Of a stretch of 14,911 nt of DNA, positions 6,992 through 14,314 are shown piece after piece. The stretch lies in assembly GCA_028694875.1 (NCBI GenBank), contig JAQVKB010000006.1, positions 1-14,911 of the forward strand, given 5' to 3'. The stretch comes from Candidatus Izemoplasmatales bacterium (lineage in GTDB: Bacteria > Bacillota_I > Bacilli_A > Izemoplasmatales > Hujiaoplasmataceae). Made by a program: the position numbers and the translations under genes. Below the pieces are notes generated by a model. It was not told where the DNA came from. It did not search any database and was given only the letters and a program-made list of their open reading frames with translations. Each line of letters begins with the position of its first letter. Positions within the stretch are counted from its first letter, which is position 1.

Positions 6992-7590
6992 TGCAATACC
7001 CCAAATCGCTGGAAGCGTTGATTGAAGCGTTTGCGCGCTACCCTGGCGTCGGCCGAAAAACCGCGGAGCGATATGCGATGCACACGCTCACGCGTTTGAC
7101 CAAGCAGGATGTCGATCAATTCTCCGAAGCGTTGGTTCAAGCGATTTCGGCGATCAAACCGTGCCCAGTTTGTCATCATTTGACCGATCTCGAACAATGT
7201 GAAATCTGTGCGGATACCCATCGCGATTCCAGTCGCATCATGATCGTTGAAAATTCCAAAGACGTGTTCTCCATCGAGAAGAGCGGCACTTACAAAGGAA
7301 AGTATCATGTCCTCGGCGGGGCCCTCTCTCCGATTCAAGGCGTAGGACCCGATGAGTTGAACCTCAGTACACTTTGGCAACGCGTCGCAGAAGGCGAAGT
7401 CAAAGAAGTTATTTTGGCCACTTCGGCGACCCAAGAAGGAGAAACCACCGCATTATATTTAAAGCGCGTTTTGTCCTCCACAGACCTGCTTGTCACGCGG
7501 ATAGGCTATGGTGTTCCCGTGGGCGCCAATCTCGAATATGCGGACGATCAAACCCTCTCCAAAGCGATTGAAAATCGGCGCGTCTTCTAA
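6991..7590 (+). CDS. recR: Recombination protein RecR
   Basis: RecR, with RecF and RecO, loads RecA at single-stranded gaps. This 199-aa protein has the normal length and order. A helix-hairpin-helix region lies at about 8-30 (ARYPGVGRKTAERYAMH). A C4 zinc finger follows, with C58, C61, C70 and C73. The Toprim domain (about 81-175) starts IMIVENSKDVFSIEKSG with acidic residues E87 and D91. It is followed by LGGALSPIQGVGPDEL (108-123). The C-terminal GVPVGANLEYADDQTLSKAI (174-193) is a near-exact family motif. The ATG at 6991 overlaps the ybaB stop by one base, so translation is coupled. A weak hairpin, CGAAAA/TTTTCG (7595-7612), follows the stop and might slow transcripts but has a poor T-tract. 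Confidence 0.97.
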   Translation: MQYPKSLEALIEAFARYPGVGRKTAERYAMHTLTRLTKQDVDQFSEALVQAISAIKPCPVCHHLTDLEQCEICADTHRDSSRIMIVENSKDVFSIEKSGTYKGKYHVLGGALSPIQGVGPDELNLSTLWQRVAEGEVKEVILATSATQEGETTALYLKRVLSSTDLLVTRIGYGVPVGANLEYADDQTLSKAIENRRVF

Positions 7591-7625
7591 TTTTCGAAAA
7601 ATCTCCTTTTCGTGGCTTTTAATTG

Positions 7626-7634
7626 TGGTATAAT
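7626..7634 (+). promoter_or_regulatory. Extended -10 promoter for the 88-aa membrane protein
   Basis: TGGTATAAT (7626-7634) is an extended -10 with a perfect TATAAT. There is no clear -35; CTTTTC lies at the right distance. It lies 42 bases before the ATG. A 10-bp palindrome, TTTTCGAAAA (7591-7600), sits just upstream of the -35 zone. Confidence 0.6.
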
Positions 7635-7676
7635 GAGACTACGAAGAAGAAGAATTTTTAGTAAGGGGGCTCACTT

Positions 7677-7943
7677 ATGACCAACATCCTTGAAACGATT
7701 AATGGTTTTGTGGAAGACTACATTACACAACTATTGGATCTATTCGATACCTTCCAACCTTGGATTCAAGCTTTGATCCTTCTTGGTATCGCCATTTTTG
7801 TGATTATTGGTTTATTCGTTTTCTTGAAGAAGTTCATTAAATTGTTTCTTGTCTTGGCGATTCTCGGCGCGATCGGATATTTCCTTTATTCTGGAGGATA
7901 TCTTGACAGCGTTCTTGGTGGATTCGCCGCTTTGCTTGGATAA
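7677..7943 (+). CDS. Small two-helix membrane protein of unknown function
   Basis: This 88-aa protein is not recognised. It begins with an amphipathic, acidic N-terminal stretch (1-28). Two long hydrophobic segments follow, about 29-50 and 54-72, separated by the basic turn KKFIK (51-55), and the C-terminus is short and glycine-rich. The composition suggests a small inner-membrane hairpin protein. The ATG at 7677 has an AAGGGGG site seven bases upstream. It has its own promoter and a terminator after it, so it is a single-gene unit between recR and the nuclease gene. Codon use looks like the neighbours. Confidence 0.72.
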   Translation: MTNILETINGFVEDYITQLLDLFDTFQPWIQALILLGIAIFVIIGLFVFLKKFIKLFLVLAILGAIGYFLYSGGYLDSVLGGFAALLG

Positions 7944-7970
7944 CGGTGAAAACCGAATCAGCCAAACAAC

Positions 7971-8004
7971 GAGTCGCTCTGTCTCTCTCGAGCGGCTTTT
8001 TCTT
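7971..8004 (+). terminator. Intrinsic terminator after the 88-aa gene
   Basis: AGTCGCTC (7972-7979) pairs with GAGCGGCT (7990-7997) with one G-T wobble and a ten-base loop, followed by TTTTCTT (7998-8004). A smaller stem, CGGT-GAAA-ACCG (7944-7955), with a GAAA tetraloop, directly follows the stop codon. No clear promoter is visible between this terminator and the nuclease gene start at 8028, so some read-through may feed that gene. Confidence 0.82.
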
Positions 8005-8027
8005 ACCCTAATAAAGGAAGTATTTTC

Positions 8028-9668
8028 ATGGTAAAACGTATTGCAATTCTCTTTGTCGCCCTTTTTGGCCTCTTCATATTAGGGGGCTGCACGCAAGAAT
8101 CCACCGGTTATACCTTACCCAATCTCGTTGGAATGACGGAAACGGAAGCGAGAAGTTCTTTTTCGGGTCTTCCCATTACGCTGATTGTGAAGACGGAAGA
8201 AAATGAAAGTGTCGAAACGGGAATCTTCTCCCGATATGGTGGCGATTATGCCGCGGGAGACGAAGTCGCCGGCGGAACGATGATCACCCTTTATTTCGCA
8301 CTCAATTATCCCAAACTTCCCGACCTCACTGGCATGACGAGTTCCGAAGCCCAAGCGGCGATGACGTCGGCAGGAATCCTCTTCACGGTTTCCATTTGCA
8401 CCGACAACACTGTCGAAGACCAAACGTTTAGTCATTATGGGAACGGATTTGTTATCGGCGATGCGATTACCGTCGCTTCGACCGTGGTGACAATCTATAT
8501 CGGATACAACGATCCGAAACTTCCGGATTTGACCGGATTGCTCAAAGCTCAAATCGAAGAAGTATTAGAAGAACAATTCATCGCGTACCAGTTTGCTTAT
8601 GTTACGGATGATGCCTACGCGGAAGATTCTTTTGCCAACTATCAAGGATATGAAATCGGCGATTTCTATTCTTCGGGTGTTGTGACTGTCAACTTGTATC
8701 AAAACACGTTTACTTCGAACGAAACCTCGCTCTTCATTTCTCAATATGTCGATGGTGGAAACGATACGACCAATCAAGCGATTGATATTTATAATCCGAC
8801 CGATGCGGCGATCGCACTCGCAGATTATAAATTGGTGATATATGCAAACGGATCAGATACCATCACCTATATCATTCCGCTCGACAATGTCAGCCTCGCT
8901 CCAGGAGAGACTTACACCGTCGTCAGAGCCAATGCCGATGCGGCGTTGCTCGCGAAAGCGGATTTGACGAATGCGAACTTGATTTTTGATGGCAACGACT
9001 GTATTCAACTCGTGTATAAGAATGGTACCTATATCGATACAATCTTCTCGATTGGCAACATGTCGTTTTTGATGGATGATGAAGTCTTCATCCGCAATAA
9101 GGACGTTGTCAAGGGAACGAGAACCTTCAGTTTGTCACAGTGGGATGCTTATATTCCGACCTATATCGACGAGGTAGGACAATTCCCCGTCGACAAACCG
9201 ACGACATTGACGTTTGAATTCATCGACAGACCCTTTGGTGACCCGCTTGGTGGTATGACCAAAGTCACGCTTGTCTATACCTATGATGGTGATACCGCTG
9301 GTTTCACCCCCGGTTTCACCGATGAAGCCCGCGTTCGTTTCTTGGGTGTCGATACTCCGGAAAGTTATCCCATCGCCGAAGATTGGGGTCTTGAAGCCAA
9401 AGCGTACACGACTTCGGTCTTGAACGCCGCGGTCGATATTTACATTCAAAGCGATCCCAATAGTGGCGCTACCGACAATTACGGTCGTTCCTTAGGATTG
9501 ATTTGGATTGATGGTACCTTGCTCAACTATGAATTGGTTCGTTTGGGTTATTCGCATAACTATCTCGGAACGGATTGCAAACTCGTGTTTGGCAATCGTT
9601 ACCTCTATCGTTGGTTCCAAGACGCAGAAGCAGAAGCCATCGCCAACGGCCTAGGTATCCACAGTTGA
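8028..9668 (+). CDS. Secreted lipoprotein nuclease: PASTA-like repeats, lamin-tail-like domain, SNase domain
   Basis: This 546-aa protein begins with a lipoprotein signal (residues 1-21) and lipobox LGGC, so C21 would be lipidated on the outer face of the membrane. Three PASTA-like repeats follow (about 29-92, 96-160, 164-225), with LPNLVGMT, LPDLTGMT and LPDLTGLL; each also carries F..Y followed by GD and a VT-rich end. About 232-345 resembles a lamin-tail (LTD) domain: ISQYVDGGNDTTNQAIDIYNP, then SLAPGETY and FDGNDCIQLVYKNG. The C-terminus (about 411-546) is a staphylococcal-nuclease domain with YDGDT (419-423), R437, VDTPE with D442 and E445, and YGR with R487, matching SNase D21, R35, D40, E43 and R87. 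It should be an active calcium-dependent surface nuclease. The ATG has an AAAGGAAG site eight bases upstream. Confidence 0.88.
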   Translation: MVKRIAILFVALFGLFILGGCTQESTGYTLPNLVGMTETEARSSFSGLPITLIVKTEENESVETGIFSRYGGDYAAGDEVAGGTMITLYFALNYPKLPDLTGMTSSEAQAAMTSAGILFTVSICTDNTVEDQTFSHYGNGFVIGDAITVASTVVTIYIGYNDPKLPDLTGLLKAQIEEVLEEQFIAYQFAYVTDDAYAEDSFANYQGYEIGDFYSSGVVTVNLYQNTFTSNETSLFISQYVDGGNDTTNQAIDIYNPTDAAIALADYKLVIYANGSDTITYIIPLDNVSLAPGETYTVVRANADAALLAKADLTNANLIFDGNDCIQLVYKNGTYIDTIFSIGNMSFLMDDEVFIRNKDVVKGTRTFSLSQWDAYIPTYIDEVGQFPVDKPTTLTFEFIDRPFGDPLGGMTKVTLVYTYDGDTAGFTPGFTDEARVRFLGVDTPESYPIAEDWGLEAKAYTTSVLNAAVDIYIQSDPNSGATDNYGRSLGLIWIDGTLLNYELVRLGYSHNYLGTDCKLVFGNRYLYRWFQDAEAEAIANGLGIHS

Positions 9669-10429
9669 AAATCTTTATCCGCATCCTCTTCGCGATGACC
9701 GCTGTTCTCATGTTTCTATTCGCGCTCGATTATTCCCGCGGATTGATGACCAGTCTTTATTTCGAAAAATATGGAGAAGCGGCACTCAACGAACCCAATC
9801 CCGATTATTTCTTCTTTTATTCGAGTATTCCCGATTATCATCAAGAAACGCCAATCTTCAGTGTCGACGCCAACGGCTATCGAGTCCGGATGTATGAAGT
9901 GGCGACTATTGGCGAAGACACCGTCAATGTGAACGCGGAATTGTATTACTACTTGATCGTCCATTCCACGACATTGACGTTGGATGATGGCATGATGGTC
10001 CGATTGATCAATGGTCACAATCAGGCTTCTGTATTAATCTCCATTGCGAGATTTCGATCCCTCAATGTGATGATGGGTGTGAACCCCGACGGATATGTCT
10101 ATATCGATCCGCTTTGGTTTTCATCCGATTATGACACCTTTGAATTAGAAGCGGTTGATGGCACCGTATTGCTTTCCGTTGATTTTTCTCTCCCAGAGGA
10201 AGATTCATCAATTGCAGATGCCATCAATACTTATTTTCAAGAAAATGGGGCATTGCCCGATATGGCATTACAGGATCAAGGCATTTTTCCAGCCAATCCG
10301 CATGTCATGACCGAGTACGAACATATCTTTTGGATTTCGATGGCGATTTACTTCCTTGTCTTAGGACTCGCGACATACTTCCTTTTCTTCTTCCATCCCC
10401 ATCGGAAGAACAGCCTCGGAATCAAGTAA
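9665..10429 (+). CDS. Membrane-anchored protein of unknown function, coupled to the nuclease gene
   Basis: I do not recognise this 254-aa protein. The start chosen is TTG at 9665, which overlaps the nuclease stop (TTGA) and implies translational coupling; an ATG at 9695 in the same frame is the alternative. The N-terminus (KIFIR, then a hydrophobic stretch to about residue 21) looks like an uncleaved signal anchor. A large soluble region of about 195 residues is predicted to lie outside the cell. It is rich in aromatic and acidic residues, with many short beta-prone stretches (for example ELYYYLIVHSTTLTL and ASVLISIARF). A C-terminal helix (about 221-243) ends in basic HPHRKNS, which puts the tail in the cytoplasm. 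A terminator follows. It probably serves with the nuclease at the surface, but this rests on context only. Confidence 0.72.
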   Translation: MKIFIRILFAMTAVLMFLFALDYSRGLMTSLYFEKYGEAALNEPNPDYFFFYSSIPDYHQETPIFSVDANGYRVRMYEVATIGEDTVNVNAELYYYLIVHSTTLTLDDGMMVRLINGHNQASVLISIARFRSLNVMMGVNPDGYVYIDPLWFSSDYDTFELEAVDGTVLLSVDFSLPEEDSSIADAINTYFQENGALPDMALQDQGIFPANPHVMTEYEHIFWISMAIYFLVLGLATYFLFFFHPHRKNSLGIK

Positions 10430-10445
10430 TTCATTTTTCCAAAGG

Positions 10446-10482
10446 AAACCATCCCAAAAAGGGGTGGTTTGTTCTCTCTGTT
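10446..10482 (+). terminator. Intrinsic terminator of the nuclease operon
   Basis: AAACCATCCC (10446-10455) pairs with GGGGTGGTTT (10461-10470) through ten base pairs including one T-G wobble, with a five-A loop. A T-rich but interrupted tract (GTTCTCTCTGTT) follows. It lies 17 bases after the stop of the 254-aa gene. Confidence 0.8.
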
Positions 10483-10507
10483 AACGTTCTCTTTACGTGA
10501 TATGATG

Positions 10508-10536
10508 TTGAAATCGAAGCTGTTTCGATGTATAAT
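10508..10536 (+). promoter_or_regulatory. Near-consensus SigA promoter upstream of the ABC operon leader
   Basis: TTGAAA (10508-10513, 5 of 6) and TATAAT (10531-10536, 6 of 6) are 17 bases apart, the strongest promoter in the window. Transcription should begin at about 10543. Confidence 0.85.
10513..10529. promoter_or_regulatory. Candidate operator: inverted repeat in the promoter spacer
   Basis: ATCGAA (10513-10518) and TTCGAT (10524-10529) form a perfect 6-5-6 inverted repeat lying between the -35 and -10 boxes. A dimeric repressor here would block RNA polymerase. A related 10-bp palindrome, TTTTCGAAAA, lies at 10558-10567, just after the predicted start of transcription. No regulator gene is in the window. 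Confidence 0.45.
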
Positions 10537-10542
10537 AGAACC

Positions 10543-10665
10543 ATGCACGAAGCGGTATTTTCGAAAAATTCTGATACGGTGGTAACGCAATTCATGAACG
10601 ATTCGGCAACAATTCCTTTCGGCATCACCCCAAAAACAAATCTTTCTCAAATCAATCGCATTTGA
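10543..10665 (+). CDS. Candidate leaderless 40-codon ORF / short leader transcript
   Basis: An ATG at 10543 coincides with the start of transcription predicted from the promoter, so the message would be leaderless. The frame runs 40 codons to TGA at 10663-10665, starting MHEAVFSKNSDTVV and ending LSQINRI; it has no signal peptide or membrane helix. The stop codon lies inside the left arm of a strong terminator. Codons such as TCG, ACG, GCG and GAA look like those of neighbouring genes, which mildly favours coding. There is no ribosome site. The stretch may instead be a small RNA of about 140 bases or an untranslated attenuator. GGTGGTAACGC (10579-10589) resembles the T-box element GGTGGNACCGC but has a mismatch, and no room exists for T-box stem I. 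Confidence 0.3.
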   Translation: MHEAVFSKNSDTVVTQFMNDSATIPFGITPKTNLSQINRI

Positions 10666-10685
10666 AGTTCGAATGTGATTTTTTT
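10654..10685 (+). terminator. Strong intrinsic terminator between leader and ABC operon
   Basis: Positions 10654-10665 pair with 10669-10680 through twelve base pairs (two wobbles) around a three-base loop; the outer arms are AATCGCATT and AATGTGATT. Seven T bases follow (10679-10685). I see no convincing promoter from 10686 to the ATPase ATG at 10739, which suggests that read-through here sets importer expression. Confidence 0.85.
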
Positions 10686-10738
10686 GCTTATGCTATCTCA
10701 ATACAAATTTGGATTTATTTTATGGAGGAAAGACATAC

Positions 10739-11797
10739 ATGGAAATTAGACTTGAAAATCTAACCAAGGTTTTCACCGACAAGACTGGCAGGGAAACCCG
10801 CGCCGTCGACAAACTGGATATCGTCATCGAATCCGGAAAACTTATCGCATTGCTTGGTCCTTCCGGCTGCGGCAAGTCCACGACCCTTTTCATGATCGCA
10901 GGACTTGAAAAGCCGACAGAAGGTCGGATTTTCTTCGGCGATGATGAAGTCACCAAATTGGCACCGGAAAAACGCGGTATTGGACTTGTGTTCCAAAACT
11001 ATGCGTTGTATCCACACATGACGGTGTACCAAAACATCATGTTCCCACTGGAGAACTTGAAGATCAAACGCGAAGAAGCGATTGCCAGAGTCCACGAGAT
11101 GGCGAATCTCGTCGGTATCGGAGAATTGCTCGAACGCAAACCCGGACAACTCTCCGGTGGTCAGCAACAACGCGTCGCGATTGCGCGTGCGTTGGTGAAG
11201 AAGCCCCGTGTGCTTTTGCTCGATGAACCGCTTTCGAACCTCGATGCGCGTCTTCGTTTGCAAATGAGAGAAGAAATCAAACGGATTCAACGCGAAACGG
11301 GAATCACGACGATCTTCGTGACCCATGACCAAGAAGAAGCAATGTCGATTTCGGATCAAATGGTCGTCCTCAACTTCGGTGTGAAACAACAAGTGGACGC
11401 TCCACAAGAAATGTACAATCATCCCGACAATTTGTTTGTCGCAAAGTTCCTTGGTAACCCGCCGATTAATGTCATCCAAGGTGAGGTCAAAAAAGGTACG
11501 TTGTTCGCCGACAAGAAAAAGATTGGCGTCGTCAAAGCGGCCGATGGAGAATATCCAGTGGGCTTACGTCCAGAAGATTTTAAAGTCGATCCTGAAGGGT
11601 TCGAAGTCGATCTCAAAGAAACGTTCCATATCGGTAGAGATACGTTGATTCATTTTGAATTGAATGGTACGGATGTTCGTGCGTTGGTCGATTCCGACGA
11701 TGTCGAGATTGGCGCAAAGAAAGTCAAACTTTCCGTCAAGAAAAACAAGATTCATCTCTTTGACAAAGAATCTGGAAGCATCGTAAGTCATGAATAA
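10739..11797 (+). CDS. CUT1-type ABC importer ATP-binding protein (MalK/UgpC/MsmK-like)
   Basis: This 352-aa ATPase would power a sugar-type importer. It has Walker A GPSGCGKST (40-48), Q-loop Q86 in VFQNYALYPH, signature LSGGQQQR (138-145), Walker B VLLLDEP (158-164), D-loop LSNLDAR and switch H196 in FVTHDQEEA. A C-terminal TOBE-like regulatory region (about 245-345) includes VGLRPED (274-280), typical of MalK/UgpC proteins that can serve several importers. The start chosen is ATG at 10739, ten bases after GGAGG (10724-10728). An upstream TTG at 10709 lacks a ribosome site and adds nothing family-like. The 3' end overlaps the first permease gene by eight bases. The substrate is not determined. 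Confidence 0.93.
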   Translation: MEIRLENLTKVFTDKTGRETRAVDKLDIVIESGKLIALLGPSGCGKSTTLFMIAGLEKPTEGRIFFGDDEVTKLAPEKRGIGLVFQNYALYPHMTVYQNIMFPLENLKIKREEAIARVHEMANLVGIGELLERKPGQLSGGQQQRVAIARALVKKPRVLLLDEPLSNLDARLRLQMREEIKRIQRETGITTIFVTHDQEEAMSISDQMVVLNFGVKQQVDAPQEMYNHPDNLFVAKFLGNPPINVIQGEVKKGTLFADKKKIGVVKAADGEYPVGLRPEDFKVDPEGFEVDLKETFHIGRDTLIHFELNGTDVRALVDSDDVEIGAKKVKLSVKKNKIHLFDKESGSIVSHE

Positions 11798-12824
11798 GTT
11801 GAAAAACGCGCTGTGGTCGGCGCGGAATGCTGTCAAAGGATTCTTTGGCCGCATCCGCGATTTCCTTGTCGATCACAAGTTGGGCTTTCTCGTCAACTGG
11901 CCGAGATGGTTCAAGGCGGTCGTTTACTTGTCGCCAGCGATGATTCTTCTTGGCATCTTCACGTTCTATCCGATCGTGAATGCCTTCCGACTCGTCGTCT
12001 ACGAGGGATATAACTCGGCCGACGGCTCGATTACTGGATACACCTTATTTGGAAACTTTATCAACGTCATTACCGAAGACAACTTCATTATCCCCTCTTC
12101 GCATACGCAGTCATCTGTCATGATCAATACGCTTGTCATCGTGTTTGTGAGCGTTCCGCTCTCGATGATCATTGCCTTGCTCATTGCCACGGCGCTCAAT
12201 TCGATCAAGCCGCTCAAAGGATTCTTCCAAACGGTGTACTTCTTACCGTATGTGACGAATGCGATCACGATTGGTCTTGTCTTCGCCTACATGTTCCGAA
12301 GCGGATCCGCCGGTTTGGTCAACAAGATGTTAGGCGTGTTCGGTGTCGACCCCGTGATTTGGGTCGAACGCGGAGCGACGTATTGGAAAGCGATGTTTGT
12401 CTTGATTCTTTACGGAATCTGGGCGGCGCTCGCATTCAAAATCATGGTGTTCTTGACCTCGATTCAAGGCATCGACAAACAATACTATCAAGCGGCGGCC
12501 ATCGATGGCACGCCGAAATCGAGAATCTTCTCGAAAATTACCGTTCCTTTGATTTCCCCGATGATTTTCTACATCTTAATCACATCCGTCATCGGCGCCT
12601 TCAAAACGTATAACTCGGTCATCGCGATCTTCGGGAATACCGGAACTCCCGCAGGTGCCACGTATACGTTAAAAACGATTGTGTTCTACATCTACGATTA
12701 CTTGAACAACGCAACGCCTGGAAACCTGTCCTTGGCGGCGGCATCGTCGATCGTCTTGTTCGCGATTATTTTGCTCTTGACGCTCGTGCAAATGCAAGTC
12801 GGCAAGAAACGGGTCCATTACTAG
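11790..12824 (+). CDS. CUT1-type ABC importer permease 1 (MalF/UgpA-like)
   Basis: This 344-aa membrane protein belongs to the binding-protein-dependent importer permeases. A basic amphipathic N-terminal stretch (1-40) precedes the first helix (about 44-66). Further helices lie at about 112-136, 148-170, 201-223, 257-280 and 314-335. The EAA loop that contacts the ATPase is QYYQAAAIDGTPKSRIFSKI with VPLISP (231-257), including the conserved AAxIDG. The ATG overlaps the ATPase gene end by eight bases and has no strong ribosome site of its own, so it probably relies on coupling. It forms the heterodimer with permease 2. Position and length fit MalF/UgpA/MsmF-type subunits without the large MalF periplasmic loop. 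Confidence 0.92.
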   Translation: MNKLKNALWSARNAVKGFFGRIRDFLVDHKLGFLVNWPRWFKAVVYLSPAMILLGIFTFYPIVNAFRLVVYEGYNSADGSITGYTLFGNFINVITEDNFIIPSSHTQSSVMINTLVIVFVSVPLSMIIALLIATALNSIKPLKGFFQTVYFLPYVTNAITIGLVFAYMFRSGSAGLVNKMLGVFGVDPVIWVERGATYWKAMFVLILYGIWAALAFKIMVFLTSIQGIDKQYYQAAAIDGTPKSRIFSKITVPLISPMIFYILITSVIGAFKTYNSVIAIFGNTGTPAGATYTLKTIVFYIYDYLNNATPGNLSLAAASSIVLFAIILLLTLVQMQVGKKRVHY

Positions 12825-12836
12825 GGGGTGCGTACA

Positions 12837-14285
12837 GTGAAAAACCAATTATTCGCAAAAACCAATCGTTTGGAATGGATTACTGTTGGAATTGATTTGC
12901 TGTTTGTGATTCTTTATATCGTGGGCTTCTTGTATTTCTTTGGCATCGTCGAACTTCCGATGCTCAATGATACGACCATCGATTTGGCCAACCTCGATCA
13001 AAACTATGTGTATCAAACCTTCTTGGGTGAACTAGAGAGTCCCCAACTCAATGGAATAATCTCGCTCCTCGTCATTTTCATGACGGTGTCGGTTCCTTTG
13101 TTGGTGATCCACTTCAAAAAAGTGAAGAACATCATCATTTATGAAGTGTCACCTGGATTTGCGGCCACCAAATTCTTCTACGGTGTGATTAACTTATTGA
13201 GCTTGAACCCGTTCAGCGCCGCGCTTCGCTTCTACAATACGTTCGTCGCCTTGCAACTGGCGAAGGGTTATGGTTTCAAAGGCTTCCTCAAGTCGATTGG
13301 ACCTTGGCTCAAGAAAGTTACGGCGAAGAAAGTCCAAGAAGAAGATAATGAAGACGATGAAGACACGTTGCTTCTCAAGAAGAACATTCGTCGTCAAACG
13401 GCCGTTCATGCGACAAGAATGACGCTCACGTATTTCTTCTTGATTGTGATGGCGGTGTTCATCATCATCCCGTTCTACTGGATGATCGTGACCTCGCTCA
13501 AAGATTTCTATGATTCCACCGTCAACCCGAATCCATCGATTTTCATCGGACTTCAGGATATGCAGTGGGTCAACTACAAAGCCGTGTTACAAGAACTGAA
13601 CTTCGGAGTGTACATTAAGAATACGCTCATCGTTGCGTTCTTCTCGACGATTGGTACGATTATTACGACGATCTTCGCGTCCTACGCGTTCGCGAAATTA
13701 GAATTCAAAGGACGCGAGACGATTTTCTCGATTATGATTATGACGATGATGATTCCTGGTGAACTCTACATCATCACCAACTTCATCACCGTCAGTAAGA
13801 ATGGATTTGGTTGGATTGGCGGCGGTGCCGTCACCGACACTTACTTCCTCGCCATGATCGTTCCGTTCATGACGAGCATCTCCTACATTTTCTTCTTACG
13901 TCAAAACTTCAAACAAATTCCGGAAAGCTTATACAAAGCAGCCCGGGTCGATGGATGTTCGGACTTCAAGTATTTGACGCGCGTGATGATCCCGATTGCG
14001 AGCCCAACCATCTTTACGATTACGATTCTCAATGTCATCGGATCATGGAACGCCTTCATCTGGCCGCGGTTGATTACCGCCGTGGGTGGCACCGAAGGAC
14101 AAAACTACTGGTTGATTTCGGTCGCCTTGCGCGATGCGAACTTCAACCTCCCTGGCGGCGACCGTATCATGTATAACTTGCAAATCGCTGCGTCTGCCCT
14201 CGTTACTGTACCGTTGATTCTCGTCTTCTTCACATTCCGTAAATACATTATGAACGGCATTGGAAGAAGCGGAACCAAAGGTTGA
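12837..14285 (+). CDS. CUT1-type ABC importer permease 2 (MalG/UgpE-like) with long N-terminal extension
   Basis: The C-terminal part (about 195-482) is a normal MalG/UgpE permease with helices at about 197-219, 261-283, 296-318, 337-354, 389-408 and 448-466. Its EAA loop is ESLYKAARVDGCSDFKYL with VMIPIASP (363-390). Such subunits are usually about 270-300 aa; this one is 482. The extra N-terminal 190 residues hold two clear helices (about 13-37 and 72-92), a further hydrophobic region (about 107-142), and an acidic linker EEDNEDDEDT (168-177) before the permease core. The frame is unbroken, so this is a fusion or extension rather than an assembly of two genes. The start chosen is GTG at 12837, six to seven bases after AGGGGGTG (12823-12830); a GTG at 12828 lies inside that ribosome site. 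A 29-base gap separates it from the lipoprotein gene. Confidence 0.9.
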   Translation: MKNQLFAKTNRLEWITVGIDLLFVILYIVGFLYFFGIVELPMLNDTTIDLANLDQNYVYQTFLGELESPQLNGIISLLVIFMTVSVPLLVIHFKKVKNIIIYEVSPGFAATKFFYGVINLLSLNPFSAALRFYNTFVALQLAKGYGFKGFLKSIGPWLKKVTAKKVQEEDNEDDEDTLLLKKNIRRQTAVHATRMTLTYFFLIVMAVFIIIPFYWMIVTSLKDFYDSTVNPNPSIFIGLQDMQWVNYKAVLQELNFGVYIKNTLIVAFFSTIGTIITTIFASYAFAKLEFKGRETIFSIMIMTMMIPGELYIITNFITVSKNGFGWIGGGAVTDTYFLAMIVPFMTSISYIFFLRQNFKQIPESLYKAARVDGCSDFKYLTRVMIPIASPTIFTITILNVIGSWNAFIWPRLITAVGGTEGQNYWLISVALRDANFNLPGGDRIMYNLQIAASALVTVPLILVFFTFRKYIMNGIGRSGTKG

Positions 14286-14314
14286 GTTTGCATATTTAAT
14301 TTAGGAGGATAAGA

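Noticed and set aside
7590..7602. The 13-mer ATTTTCGAAAAAT, repeated at 10557-10569, as a shared operator
   Set aside because: A repeated 13-mer is expected by chance in a window of this size, and TTCGAAAA-like strings are also common in the coding regions here.
10570..10630. T-box riboswitch, because of GGTGGTAACGC
   Set aside because: The match to the T-box element is imperfect, the transcript is too short for stem I and specifier loop, and the downstream genes encode a sugar-type importer rather than amino-acid genes. Kept only as a check within the leader finding.
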